Shown here: one piece after another, positions 34,041 to 42,697 of the stretch
Position numbering within the stretch: position 1 is the first letter of the stretch
Layout of the letters: every line of letters starts with the position of its first letter
NCBI GenBank assembly: GCA_929200535.1
Contig: CAKMZV010000009.1
Location: 1 to 62,614, forward strand
Reading direction: 5' to 3'
DNA from: an uncultured Gammaproteobacteria bacterium
GTDB lineage: Bacteria; Pseudomonadota; Gammaproteobacteria; CAKMZV01
Length of the DNA stretch: 62,614 bases
Translations under genes and position numbers: made by a program
Notes under the pieces: generated by a model
Databases searched by the model: none
What the model was told of the DNA's origin: nothing
What the model saw: only the letters and a program-made list of their open reading frames with translations

Positions 34041-34655
34041 ATGAACGCTAATCTTCTCACCTTATACTCTGATCCCTTAGATCCTGATTGTCATCGAGTA
34101 CGTTTACTCGCGGCAGAAAAAGAAGATTTAGTGGAAGTTATTGAAGTTCATCAGCACAACATTCCTGAAGAGTTATTGAGAATTAATCCAACAGGAAGTT
34201 GTCCAACGCTTTGCGATAAAGATGTGATGTTAACTGAGGCACAAGTTATCATGGAATATTTGGATGAACGCTTTCCTAATCCTGTACTTTTACCCATTGA
34301 TCCAACAGAGCGTGCTAAGATTAGAATGGTTTTGGCAACAGTGAGAGATTTTTGGTTTCCGAGGATGAAAATTTTGGATGATGTCGGAGCAACTTTAGAG
34401 CAAAAAGAAGAAGCCCGAAAAATCCTTAAAAAAAATTTATTGGAATTACGCCCGGCCTTTGCTCATAATGAATACTGTATGAGTGATGAGTATACTCTTA
34501 TTGATGTTACTTTAGCACCTATTTTATGGCGATTGAAAAGATATGCTATTCCTATTGATGATTTTGGAATAGAATATGAGTTATATATGAAGAAAGTTTT
34601 TACAAGAAAAGCATTTGCTAATAGCTTGTCTCTTTTTGAGGAAGGTATGCAATGA
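34041..34655 (+). CDS. sspA: Stringent starvation protein A
   Basis: 204 residues with a glutathione-transferase fold lacking GST activity, known to bind RNA polymerase. Seen are the thioredoxin-like N-terminal TLYSDPLDPDCHRVRLLAAEK, NPTGSCPTLCDKDVMLTEAQVIMEYLDERFPNP and a helical C-terminal domain. The stop overlaps the sspB start (ATGA). Confidence 0.94.
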   Translation: MNANLLTLYSDPLDPDCHRVRLLAAEKEDLVEVIEVHQHNIPEELLRINPTGSCPTLCDKDVMLTEAQVIMEYLDERFPNPVLLPIDPTERAKIRMVLATVRDFWFPRMKILDDVGATLEQKEEARKILKKNLLELRPAFAHNEYCMSDEYTLIDVTLAPILWRLKRYAIPIDDFGIEYELYMKKVFTRKAFANSLSLFEEGMQ

Positions 34656-35332
34656 AAAATGAAGATGTTATAATGAGTCAAAAGCCCTATTTGATTAGGG
34701 CAATGTATGAATGGATGCTGGATTTTCGTTATACGCCACGCTTAGTTATTTGCCCTTTGGTTGATGGGGTTGTTCTTCCTGGGCATTTAACTCATCAGAA
34801 TCAAGTTACTTTAGATATTTCTCCACATGCGATAACAGGATTAATGTTAGGTAATGATAAGGTTGTCTTTGAAGCATATTTTGATAAAGAGCCTTACGAA
34901 ATTTCTTTACCGATGAATTGCATAGGAGCAATTATTGCCAAGGAAAAAGAAGTTGGCTATGTTTTTGATATTGATGATTTTATTCCTGCAAATGCAGCAA
35001 GGGATATGGGCAGTGCCACTGAGGAAATAGCAACCTTAGACTCTAATCCTACTGCTGGTGTTGTTAAAGAGAGAGGCTCTGAAAGACGTGCCGAAAAATC
35101 TGAAACAAAGCGTTCATCTGCTCGCTCTGGTGAGAAAAAGAAAAAACCTTCTCTAAGTAGAAAATCTCAAAGCTCTAAAAATAATTCCTTTTCTTCAATA
35201 CTTGGTGGAAAAAAACGACCTGCACGTTTAAGTAAAAAATCAAAAAATAGCGATAGTCAACCATCAAAGAAGAAAAAAACTACTCAAAAAGACAGCCTTC
35301 TATCTTCGCTTCGTAAGAAAATTAAGGTCTGA
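34652..35332 (+). CDS. sspB: ClpXP adaptor SspB with long basic C-terminal tail
   Basis: SspB delivers ssrA-tagged proteins to ClpXP. The folded N-terminal domain is clear: PYLIRAMYEWMLDFRYTPRL, GHLTHQNQVTLDISPHAITGLML and LPMNCIGAIIAKE (residues ~10-115). The start at 34652 has a GAGGAAGG Shine-Dalgarno and overlaps sspA. At 226 residues it is about 60 longer than usual. After residue ~125 the tail becomes strongly Lys/Ser-rich, in place of the usual acidic linker, and ends SLRKKIKV, which may still act as the ClpX-binding XB peptide (LRxxK type). The tail function is inferred. Confidence 0.9.
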   Translation: MKNEDVIMSQKPYLIRAMYEWMLDFRYTPRLVICPLVDGVVLPGHLTHQNQVTLDISPHAITGLMLGNDKVVFEAYFDKEPYEISLPMNCIGAIIAKEKEVGYVFDIDDFIPANAARDMGSATEEIATLDSNPTAGVVKERGSERRAEKSETKRSSARSGEKKKKPSLSRKSQSSKNNSFSSILGGKKRPARLSKKSKNSDSQPSKKKKTTQKDSLLSSLRKKIKV

Positions 35333-35365
35333 TTTTTTTATCGTTTTTTATGCTTCTAACGAGGC

Positions 35366-35436
35366 AACAAAGAATGTTTTTTACTCTTAGCCAGTTTTAG
35401 AATAACCGTGTTTGAACAATCTGCTAATAAAATTGG
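35366..35436. repeat. Decayed internal segment of the 150/228-bp MITE
   Basis: CAACAAAGAATG...TTACTCTTAG...GAATAACCGTGTTTGAAC aligns with the interior of the 228-bp element (TTTTTACTCTTGG...AGAGTAACAGCGTTTGAACCG) with many substitutions and a small deletion. No TIRs survive. This accounts for most of the gap between sspB and the next gene. Confidence 0.55.
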
Positions 35437-35515
35437 AAAGGTTCTTCGTTTTGTTACATAGGTCATATTTTAAGATAACCTAATTATTTCTCTTTAATCA
35501 ATCAAATTTTTTTCT

Positions 35516-36646
35516 GTGAGTTCTCAGCGGGCTTTAATTGTTGGTTGTGGTCTTGTTGGTAATGCAGTTGGTATCCAGCTATATAAAAAAGGCTTTACCG
35601 TTTATGGTATTCGCCGTAACCATCGGCAAATTGCCACTTGCATCTCTGCCCTTTCTATTGATTTAAACTTACCACTTAATCAGTGGCAAGATTTACTTCC
35701 CCAAGTCGATAAAATTTTAATTTCTTTAACACCTAATCAGCGTACTCCCAAAGGCTATCGGCAATGCTATGTTGAAAATGTAAAGAAAATAATAAAAGCG
35801 TACGATGGGCATAAAATTGATTTTTATTTTCTTTCCAGTACAGCGGTTTATAGTAATAATGAGGAAGTTATTACATCAACCTCAAAAATCAACCCCTCTG
35901 ATTGGAATGGGGAAATTCTATCTACTGCGGAAGAAACTTTATTGCAACAAACATCAGCGACTATCATCAATAGTGCTGGTATTTATGGGGTAATGCGTTG
36001 GTGGCTTTTTGATCGTGTTAGTGGTTTGAGTAATCGCCCTTTAAATTGGAATAAGGTGAGTAACCGTATTCATCAAGAGGATTTAATTCGTTTTATTGTG
36101 TATTTAATGGTATGCTCTAAACAGGAAAAATTAGACAATAGATATATTTTATGTGATGAGTATAGTTGTTCATACAATGAAATTATTGGTTGGTTATGTG
36201 AGCAAAATTTCCCTGTTGAGAAGTCAATTGCTACAAATGCACAAAAAAATCTTTCTTTAAGTGAGGGGAAAAAATGTCAAAATAATCTTTCGCAATATTC
36301 TGATTTTGATTTGTATTACCCAACCTTTAAACAAGGGCTTCAAGAACAAATTCCATTATGGTTAGGGTGGCAGAAAATGACGGATTTTCAAAAAAAGATT
36401 TTATTCCAAGTGTGGCAAATTCCTTGGGGGCAAACTAAGAGTTATCGAGAGCTTGGTGAGATAGTAGATTCGCGTGCTTATCGTGCGATTGGTCAGGTTT
36501 TAAGAAAAAATCCTTGTGCTCCTTGGATTCCTTGTCATAGGGTTATAGCGAGTGATGGAACAATTGGCGGCTTTATGGGAGCTAAAAATGGTGATGCAAT
36601 TGATACAAAACGACAATTATTATTGGAAGAAAATATTGTTATTTAA
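35516..36646 (+). CDS. Fusion of NAD(P)-binding epimerase-like domain and O6-alkylguanine alkyltransferase-like domain
   Basis: 376 residues from a GTG start. Residues 1-275 form an extended SDR/YeeZ-like domain: LIVGCGLVGNAVG Rossmann glycine motif at 7-19, FYFLSSTAVYSN and the later IHQEDLIRFIVYLM. Residues 288-376 form a DNA-binding alkyltransferase domain: WQIPWGQTKSYRELGEIV, YRAIGQVLRKNP and PCHRV with Cys340 as the acceptor, then GGFMG. The active Cys is present, so it is MGMT-like and not ATL-like. The Met at 288 begins the second domain but has no clear Shine-Dalgarno, so a true fusion is likely. It is convergent with rluB, overlapping 4 nt. Confidence 0.85.
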   Translation: MSSQRALIVGCGLVGNAVGIQLYKKGFTVYGIRRNHRQIATCISALSIDLNLPLNQWQDLLPQVDKILISLTPNQRTPKGYRQCYVENVKKIIKAYDGHKIDFYFLSSTAVYSNNEEVITSTSKINPSDWNGEILSTAEETLLQQTSATIINSAGIYGVMRWWLFDRVSGLSNRPLNWNKVSNRIHQEDLIRFIVYLMVCSKQEKLDNRYILCDEYSCSYNEIIGWLCEQNFPVEKSIATNAQKNLSLSEGKKCQNNLSQYSDFDLYYPTFKQGLQEQIPLWLGWQKMTDFQKKILFQVWQIPWGQTKSYRELGEIVDSRAYRAIGQVLRKNPCAPWIPCHRVIASDGTIGGFMGAKNGDAIDTKRQLLLEENIVI

Positions 36647-37395
36647 GATTTTAAGGTAGGTTGCTTCGTTTGTTCAATAAGATGTTTTATGTATGGGTGT
36701 TTAGCCACCTCCAAGTAGCGCCATTGACCACGTTTGAGGCTGGAGGGTAGCGTAAATTCTCCGTATTGAATGCGCATTAATCGTCCAACTTCGTGCCCCA
36801 GATGAGAAAATAGGCGTCGAACTTCACGGTAATGCCCCTGGGTTAAGGTAACTCGGTACCAAAAATTATTGCTCTGTCCACCGGCAAATTCAATAGCCTC
36901 GAATTTTGCAACTCCCTCTTCGATTTGAATTCCCCTTTTGAGTTGTTGCATTTCTTCTTGTGAGAGTTTGCCATGCACTCTTGCCATATAAATACGCTTG
37001 ACTTCATTTGATGGATGCATTAAGTAGTTAGCTTGTTCTCCATTATTGGTGAATAAGAGCAATCCAGAAGTGTTAATATCAAGGCGACCAACGCTAATCC
37101 AGCGTCCATAGCGAGGGCGTGGTAACTGGCTAAAAACACTTGTTCTACCTTGTGGATCACGTCGTGTTGTGATTTCACCTTCGGGTTTATGATAGGCTAA
37201 CCATTCAACTTGGAATTTATTGCGTTTAGAATGAACACGTTTGCCATCAACTTCAATGCGATCACTGGGCGAGACTCTATCACCAATTGTTGCTTTTTGT
37301 CGATTAACTTTGATACGACCTTGCTCAATCCATTGCTCTATGCGTCTGCGAGATCCTAAGCCAAGGTCGGCAAGATGTTTTTGTAGTTTAATCAA
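36643..37395 (-). CDS. rluB: 23S rRNA pseudouridine synthase (RluB type)
   Basis: 250 residues. An N-terminal S4 RNA-binding domain (KLQKHLADLGLGSRRRIEQWI) is followed by the RsuA/RluB catalytic domain with KPEGEITTRRDPQGR and GRLDINTSGLLLFTN (catalytic Asp), and QGHYREVRRLFSHLGHEV. RluB modifies U2605 of 23S rRNA in E. coli. RluB and RluE/RsuA are close, but length and the S4 domain favour RluB. It is the last gene of a minus-strand run from der. Confidence 0.92.
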   Translation of the reverse strand: MIKLQKHLADLGLGSRRRIEQWIEQGRIKVNRQKATIGDRVSPSDRIEVDGKRVHSKRNKFQVEWLAYHKPEGEITTRRDPQGRTSVFSQLPRPRYGRWISVGRLDINTSGLLLFTNNGEQANYLMHPSNEVKRIYMARVHGKLSQEEMQQLKRGIQIEEGVAKFEAIEFAGGQSNNFWYRVTLTQGHYREVRRLFSHLGHEVGRLMRIQYGEFTLPSSLKRGQWRYLEVAKHPYIKHLIEQTKQPTLKS

Positions 37396-37410
37396 AGTTT
37401 AAAATAGCTT

Positions 37411-38073
37411 TTATATAAATAGTTGAATAATTTGTGTCCCCACGAAATAAACCCAAGGACTCAAGAAACGTTCAAACATTCCAAGGAACATTAGCCCAAG
37501 CAGAATAACAAAACCATAACGTTCTAATAGATTGTACTGATAGGCTAATTTATTATTCATAAAGCTGGAGGCAATACGACTACCATCTAATGGTGGAATG
37601 GGGAGTAGATTAAAGAGCATTAGCATCACGTTAATTAGCACTCCAGCCTCACCCATTAGTTTGAGTAGCAGGGCAATATCACTACTGAGCCCAGTTGTTT
37701 GTATAAAGCCGCTATGATAGCTTAGGGAAAAGACGGCACTCCATAGTATCGCCATTATCAGGTTTGAGAGGGGACCTGCGAGGGCAACGAGTGCCATATC
37801 TCGTTTGGGGTTTCTTAGGGAGCTGAAATTAACTGGTACGGGCTTTGCCCAGCCAAACATAAAGCCGCCAAGAAACATTAAAATTGCAGGCACAATAATT
37901 GTGCCAATTGGATCAATGTGCTTTAGTGGATTGAGCGATACTCTGCCGAGAAATTTTGCGGTGCCATCACCGAGACGCCATGCCATCCATCCATGGGCAA
38001 ATTCATGGACGGTGATTGCAAAAAGCACTGGGAGTGCCCAAACGGCAATTTTTTGAGCAATACTAAGCTCCAT
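37411..38073 (-). CDS. Site-2 protease family (M50) membrane metalloprotease
   Basis: 220 residues with about five TM helices. HEFAH zinc motif at residues 23-27, FGWAKPVPVNFSSLRNP (substrate-interacting loop) and NLLPIPPLDGSRI with the third zinc-binding Asp. It belongs to the SREBP M50B-like group without PDZ domain. The substrate is unknown. It lies 15 bp before rluB and 2 bp after the YciO-like gene, an arrangement seen in other proteobacteria. Confidence 0.92.
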   Translation of the reverse strand: MELSIAQKIAVWALPVLFAITVHEFAHGWMAWRLGDGTAKFLGRVSLNPLKHIDPIGTIIVPAILMFLGGFMFGWAKPVPVNFSSLRNPKRDMALVALAGPLSNLIMAILWSAVFSLSYHSGFIQTTGLSSDIALLLKLMGEAGVLINVMLMLFNLLPIPPLDGSRIASSFMNNKLAYQYNLLERYGFVILLGLMFLGMFERFLSPWVYFVGTQIIQLFI

Positions 38074-38075
38074 AA

Positions 38076-38684
38076 TTAAATTTCTCCTATACCTTGACGA
38101 ATAATCTCAGGCTCTGTTTGGCAACAGTCTATGACGGTTGTTTCTCCGACAATAAACTCTCCTGTATCAACAAAAAAATCGATATGCTTCTCTAAGTATT
38201 CAGCAATTTCTTCAGAGCTATTTTCATAGCTTTTGGTTAATTCTAAAAAAGAGAGTGAGACACTCATTAAAGGTTCTTTGTTCCAATTAATTATATCTCT
38301 AATGACGGTGCTATCTGGTGAACGAATACCAATGGTTTTACGTTTAGGATGGGCTAATCTTTTGGGGACTTCACGAGTGATTGGCAGAATAAAAGTATAA
38401 GGACCAGGGATAAGACGCTTGATTAACTTAAAATTAGCATTATTGACATTTGCATAGGTTGAAAGGTCTGCTAAACCAGCACATAGCAAGGTAAAAAAAT
38501 GATTTTCATCTAATGAGCGAATTTGGATAATTCTTTCTCTGCCTTTACTATTATCCAAAGAGCTTATTAAAGAATAGCCAGAATCTGTAGGAATGGCTCC
38601 AATCTCACCGTCCATAAGCCTATCGGCAATTTGCTTGGTTAGGCGTTCTTGAGGGGTTTTAGAGTGTATGGTGAATTTTTGCAT
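38076..38684 (-). CDS. YciO/Sua5/YrdC family protein
   Basis: 202 residues of the YrdC-like fold. The start resembles YciO (QKFTIHSKTPQERLTKQIADRL), then GEIGAIPTDSGYSL, a basic RLAHPKRKTIGIRSPDS patch and DFFVDTGEFIVGETTVIDC. YciO proteins are relatives of the threonylcarbamoyl-AMP synthase TsaC. The enzymatic role of this branch is less certain. It is in the der-rluB run. Confidence 0.88.
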   Translation of the reverse strand: MQKFTIHSKTPQERLTKQIADRLMDGEIGAIPTDSGYSLISSLDNSKGRERIIQIRSLDENHFFTLLCAGLADLSTYANVNNANFKLIKRLIPGPYTFILPITREVPKRLAHPKRKTIGIRSPDSTVIRDIINWNKEPLMSVSLSFLELTKSYENSSEEIAEYLEKHIDFFVDTGEFIVGETTVIDCCQTEPEIIRQGIGEI

Positions 38685-38727
38685 AAAGAGCGTGTTAGGG
38701 AGTATAGGCTACTGGCATTTGAAAAAA

Positions 38728-40140
38728 CTAACGTTTTGTTTTATTATTCTTAACAAATTTCATTAGGCGTCTTTTCTTTTGTTGTTGGCGTGTTGAAAGG
38801 CTACGTTTATGACCAGCAAAGGGATTTTCGCCTGCTTTAAAAAGTATTTGAATAGGTGTGCCATATAAATCAAAAGCACGTCTAAAAACGCCTTCAAGAT
38901 AACGTTTGTAGCTACGAGGTAATTTGCTTAGGCTATTACCGTGAATAACAATAATTGGTGGATTATGTCCACCAATATGAGCATAGCGTAACTTTGCTCT
39001 TTTTCCTCCAACCATAGGAGGAGAGTGATGCTCAACCGCTGATTGGAGAATGCGATTAAGATCGGTGGTGGCTATTTGTGCAAATGCTGAAGCATAGGCT
39101 TGTTGAACTGCTCCAAATAGAGGCTTCATCCCCTGATTTCTAAGTGCGGAAATTGGAATATGCTGAGCAAAATCAAGAAATTCAGCACGCCTTGAAAATT
39201 CTTGTTTAAAGGCTTTTTTCTCATCGGCATCTAAGGCATCCCATTTGTTGAGGGCAATCACTAAGGCACGCCCAATATCGATAATCATTGCTGCCAGTGT
39301 AATATCAAGATCATTGATGCCTTCTATTACATCAATCATTAAGATAGAAACTTGTGATTGCTCGATGGACTCAATAGTCTTGATAGCACTAAATTTTTCT
39401 ATTTTTTCATGTACCTTGGTTTTGCGTCTTAAGCCGGCAGTATCAATAAGTTGGTAGGCATTCTCTTCAAGACTAAAATCTACGGTGATACTATCTCGAG
39501 TGGTGCCAGGCATATCAGAAGTTAAGACTCTATCCTCTTTTAACAGGCAATTCACTAAGGTTGATTTTCCAGCATTGGGACGACCAACAATAGCGACACG
39601 AATTTTATCCTCATCGATATCCTCTTCATCATCTTTTTGTGGGGCAAACCACTGACAAAATTGTTGTGATAAAGAGATAATTCCTCGCCTATGTACTGCA
39701 GAGATAGCAACAATCTCTTCAAAGCCCAATTGGCTAAATTCTGCAAGGGCTTCGTATTCATTGCTTTTATCGGATTTATTGAGGACTAATAAAAGAGGCT
39801 TAGAACTTTGCCTTATTTGCTGGGCAATTTCTTCATCAGCAACCGTTAAGCCAGCACTTGCATCAACCAAAAATAAAACGATTGTTGCCTCCTCAATGGC
39901 TTTTTTAACTTGTTCCTGCATCATATTCTCAATGCTATTTGAGGTATTGCCGATTAATCCCCCTGTATCGATAACAATATATTTTTTTCCACCAACCTGC
40001 CCAAAACCATATTGCCTATCACGAGTTAGCCCAGCAATTTCTGCCACAAGTGCATCACGACTACGTGTCAGACAATTAAAAAGCGTCGATTTACCAACAT
40101 TAGGTCTACCGATAATAACAACAGTAGGGAGTGATTGCAT
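38728..40140 (-). CDS. der: Ribosome biogenesis GTPase Der (EngA)
   Basis: 470 residues with two G domains and a KH-like C-terminal domain. The first P-loop is GRPNVGKS (11-18) with DTGG at 58-61 and NKSD at 121-124. The second is GRPNAGKS (186-193) with DTAG and NKWD. The C-terminus contains LRYAHIGGHNPPIIVIHGN and a basic tail. It is needed for 50S assembly. The bamB/hisS neighbourhood typical of der is absent. Confidence 0.97.
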   Translation of the reverse strand: MQSLPTVVIIGRPNVGKSTLFNCLTRSRDALVAEIAGLTRDRQYGFGQVGGKKYIVIDTGGLIGNTSNSIENMMQEQVKKAIEEATIVLFLVDASAGLTVADEEIAQQIRQSSKPLLLVLNKSDKSNEYEALAEFSQLGFEEIVAISAVHRRGIISLSQQFCQWFAPQKDDEEDIDEDKIRVAIVGRPNAGKSTLVNCLLKEDRVLTSDMPGTTRDSITVDFSLEENAYQLIDTAGLRRKTKVHEKIEKFSAIKTIESIEQSQVSILMIDVIEGINDLDITLAAMIIDIGRALVIALNKWDALDADEKKAFKQEFSRRAEFLDFAQHIPISALRNQGMKPLFGAVQQAYASAFAQIATTDLNRILQSAVEHHSPPMVGGKRAKLRYAHIGGHNPPIIVIHGNSLSKLPRSYKRYLEGVFRRAFDLYGTPIQILFKAGENPFAGHKRSLSTRQQQKKRRLMKFVKNNKTKR

Positions 40141-40161
40141 AAAATGGAAATTACAATAGAA

Positions 40162-40833
40162 TTAGGATATAACGCAAGAGAAACGTTGGCGTGAAGGCGA
40201 TAAATTTTCAGGGAGAATCTTGCATTCGCTAAAACCTGCTTGATGACTTATTTTTTTTATATCCGAGGGCTCAATGTGTAATAATTTTTTATCATTTCTA
40301 TGGATAGCCGCTTTGAATAAATGGATAAACATAGGAGTAAGTAAGCCATTTTTTGTAGCAACATACAGGTTTTGCAATGCATCAATTGCGAGATTACTTT
40401 GAGTGGAAACAACATCAATAAGATAAATTTTTCCATTAGTATTATGACGAAACAATGATTTAAATAAAATAAGAGTATCCAATAATTCATTGAAATTATG
40501 AAAATATTGGACAACTCCATTTAGGATAATGAGATCATAGTTGTCTTTTTTTATATCCTCTATTTTTGAGGAAATAATAGCCTGACTGTTTAATCGCTTT
40601 TTTTTATGATTAGCGTAGTCAATTCCCGGTTCATAAGGGTCATAACCGTTGACCTTATTCGCCTCAGCTTCAAGGGCAAATCCGAGATCAAAATAGCCAC
40701 ACCCATAATCTAAAATATTGAGTTTCGTTATATTCGGTTGAGTTAAAAAATAATTAACCGTTGATTTCACCCAAAATTCACTCATCCGAGTGTCTCTTTT
40801 ATTCTTATCATTATAATTTTTCCAGTCAGTCAT
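40162..40833 (-). CDS. Class I SAM-dependent methyltransferase
   Basis: 223 residues with a Rossmann-like methyltransferase fold. Motif I is LNILDYGCGYFDLGFALE, motif II KVNGYDPYEPGIDYA and motif IV NYDLIILNGVVQYFHNF. The substrate is not evident. Genomic position, 20 bp after a GT-C glycosyltransferase gene in the envelope cluster, suggests a glycan or lipid-linked sugar, but this is inference. The codon use is as AT-rich as the neighbouring glycan genes. Confidence 0.85.
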   Translation of the reverse strand: MTDWKNYNDKNKRDTRMSEFWVKSTVNYFLTQPNITKLNILDYGCGYFDLGFALEAEANKVNGYDPYEPGIDYANHKKKRLNSQAIISSKIEDIKKDNYDLIILNGVVQYFHNFNELLDTLILFKSLFRHNTNGKIYLIDVVSTQSNLAIDALQNLYVATKNGLLTPMFIHLFKAAIHRNDKKLLHIEPSDIKKISHQAGFSECKILPENLSPSRQRFSCVIS

Positions 40834-40853
40834 CTGTTTTTTTTATAAGGGAT

Positions 40854-42260
40854 TTATAATGGCGTTTTATCTATTTGGTAAACTTTAATCGTATGAGAGA
40901 GGTATTTTTGAGTATGCAACAGGTGGCTTTGTTTTGAATCTAATAACTTAATGGTACTTTCTCTTAAGGGTTGATATTTCTCAAACTCTAAATCTCGAAT
41001 ATAAATAAGTTGATTTGTTTTTTGCCACGATGCGGTTTTTTCGCCAGTGTGAAAGTTTCTTATAGTTGTGTTGTTTTCTCTGTCATTGAAGGCAAACCAA
41101 TGATTTGGATGCCCCCAAATAGGTAAGTTGTTTTTTGGAGTGATATTATGAACAATTTTTGTATATTGTGCAAAATCAAAGCCTTTAAATTTCCAATAAA
41201 CAAAGGCATATTGAGGGAGCATTAGGGCACAAAAAAATAGCAGTAAAATAGTGAGCTTTTTATAGTATTGTACAACACTGAGAGTGATTAAAATAAAAGC
41301 TGGATAGAGGTAAAGCCCGTATTGTTTGTTGCCATGTGAGATAAGCAGAGAAAATAAAAATACACTGATGAGAGCAATGAATGCAAATTGATAATTTTTA
41401 ATTGTATAGAGTTTTTTATAGAGAAAAATAAATACGACAAAAAGCCAAATAAAAAACTCAGGCAAATGACGATGAAAACGTGATTCAAAAAAATGTTGGT
41501 ATAAAAACCATTTTTCTTGGATATTGGAGCCATCTCCTTGCTTTGCGTGAGTCAATAAATTATTTAAATGCTCCCCATGTAAAATCAAATAAAATACAGC
41601 ACTTGCGACTAATCCAGCTGCTATTTTTAGCAAAATTCTTTTCTGTTTTAGAAGGCTTTTGATACCATACTGAGAAAAAATAAATGCCAAGATATAAGCA
41701 AGTGAAATGGCACCCATAGGATGATTTTCAATGGATAAACCAGCGATAATTCCTGCCAGTAAAAACTGTTTGCGGTAAAGGCTGTATATAGATAGTGAGA
41801 GTAGAAAAAATGTCAGTGCCTCAGGGCGAGCTTTATGAGCGACACTCATAAAAGGGTCTAATAGCAATATCAAAACGCCTACTGCCATTGCATAATATTT
41901 TTCGTACCCACAGAGAAAAGCAATGCGATACCATAACCATGCTGAGGCAATAATTAACGTTATGGAAATAAGTTGTGCATTAGCTCTTTTCCAACCAATA
42001 ACATCAAGAATAGTACCGTATAAATAGGCATGAATTTTTCCAAAGTAGGCAACAATTCCCAACCCCCTCTCAAAGACTCTATCAAATTCAAAGCCTTCAT
42101 AATAATAGAAGTAGTCAAAAGAAAGTGTCCATGCATCATCAATGGCGTGGATACCATATAAACCAAATACTAAAAAAGAGCAAAATAAGGCAATAATCAG
42201 TGTTATTGAAATACTGACTTGATGAGGAATACGTTCTAAGTGTTGAATAATGGGGAGCAT
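40854..42260 (-). CDS. GT-C fold glycosyltransferase (PMT/ArnT-like)
   Basis: 468 residues with about 10-11 TM helices. The first periplasmic loop contains GIHAIDDAWTLSFDYF, the acidic pair expected at the catalytic site of GT-C enzymes. A later loop has ARPEALTFF, and a periplasmic C-terminal domain follows after about residue 370. Such proteins use undecaprenyl-phosphate sugars as donors. Together with the deacetylase, the EmrE-like protein and the GT2, it fits the final transfer step of an Arn/FlmK-like pathway. The acceptor is not known. Confidence 0.8.
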   Translation of the reverse strand: MLPIIQHLERIPHQVSISITLIIALFCSFLVFGLYGIHAIDDAWTLSFDYFYYYEGFEFDRVFERGLGIVAYFGKIHAYLYGTILDVIGWKRANAQLISITLIIASAWLWYRIAFLCGYEKYYAMAVGVLILLLDPFMSVAHKARPEALTFFLLSLSIYSLYRKQFLLAGIIAGLSIENHPMGAISLAYILAFIFSQYGIKSLLKQKRILLKIAAGLVASAVFYLILHGEHLNNLLTHAKQGDGSNIQEKWFLYQHFFESRFHRHLPEFFIWLFVVFIFLYKKLYTIKNYQFAFIALISVFLFSLLISHGNKQYGLYLYPAFILITLSVVQYYKKLTILLLFFCALMLPQYAFVYWKFKGFDFAQYTKIVHNITPKNNLPIWGHPNHWFAFNDRENNTTIRNFHTGEKTASWQKTNQLIYIRDLEFEKYQPLRESTIKLLDSKQSHLLHTQKYLSHTIKVYQIDKTPL

Positions 42261-42340
42261 AGGTTAAATGCCTAAATATTTTTTAGCTTATTGGATAAGG
42301 GTGTCAATTTTGAATTAAAGTCTTTTAAGGCAAAGGTATC

Positions 42341-42697
42341 TTAATGTTTGATGGCGTCAATATATAAAAATACCATAGACAGAGTAATTAATGAAAAAGC
42401 AATAATTTTATTCGCTCCTATGGATTCGTTAAAAACAAAATGACCTATTATTGCCGATGCAATGATGCTAATAGAAGATACAGGGATTGCAATTGAGAAG
42501 TGAATTTTTGATAAGGAAATAAACCACCCGACAAAGGCTATAACATAAAGAAGTAGAGTAACAAACGTTAGTGGGTCAAAGATTGCTTTAAAGTAATTTT
42601 CTTGATGGTTGGAGGAGATTATTTTAAGCAGAACTTGCACAGCAGAAGTGGTTATTGCAGAAAAAATCAGCAAAAAGAAGTAAATTTTATTTGTCAT
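42341..42697 (-). CDS. EmrE/ArnE-like four-helix membrane protein
   Basis: 118 residues with four TM helices of the SMR/EamA kind: FFLLIFSAITTSAVQVLLKI, PLTFVTLLLYVIAFVGWFISL, SIAIPVSSISIIASAIIGHFVF and KIIAFSLITLSMVFLYI. In ArnE/ArnF such subunits flip undecaprenyl-phosphate amino sugars. Overlap of 4 nt with the deacetylase gene indicates coupling and supports a flippase role over drug efflux. The assignment is by context. Confidence 0.75.
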   Translation of the reverse strand: MTNKIYFFLLIFSAITTSAVQVLLKIISSNHQENYFKAIFDPLTFVTLLLYVIAFVGWFISLSKIHFSIAIPVSSISIIASAIIGHFVFNESIGANKIIAFSLITLSMVFLYIDAIKH

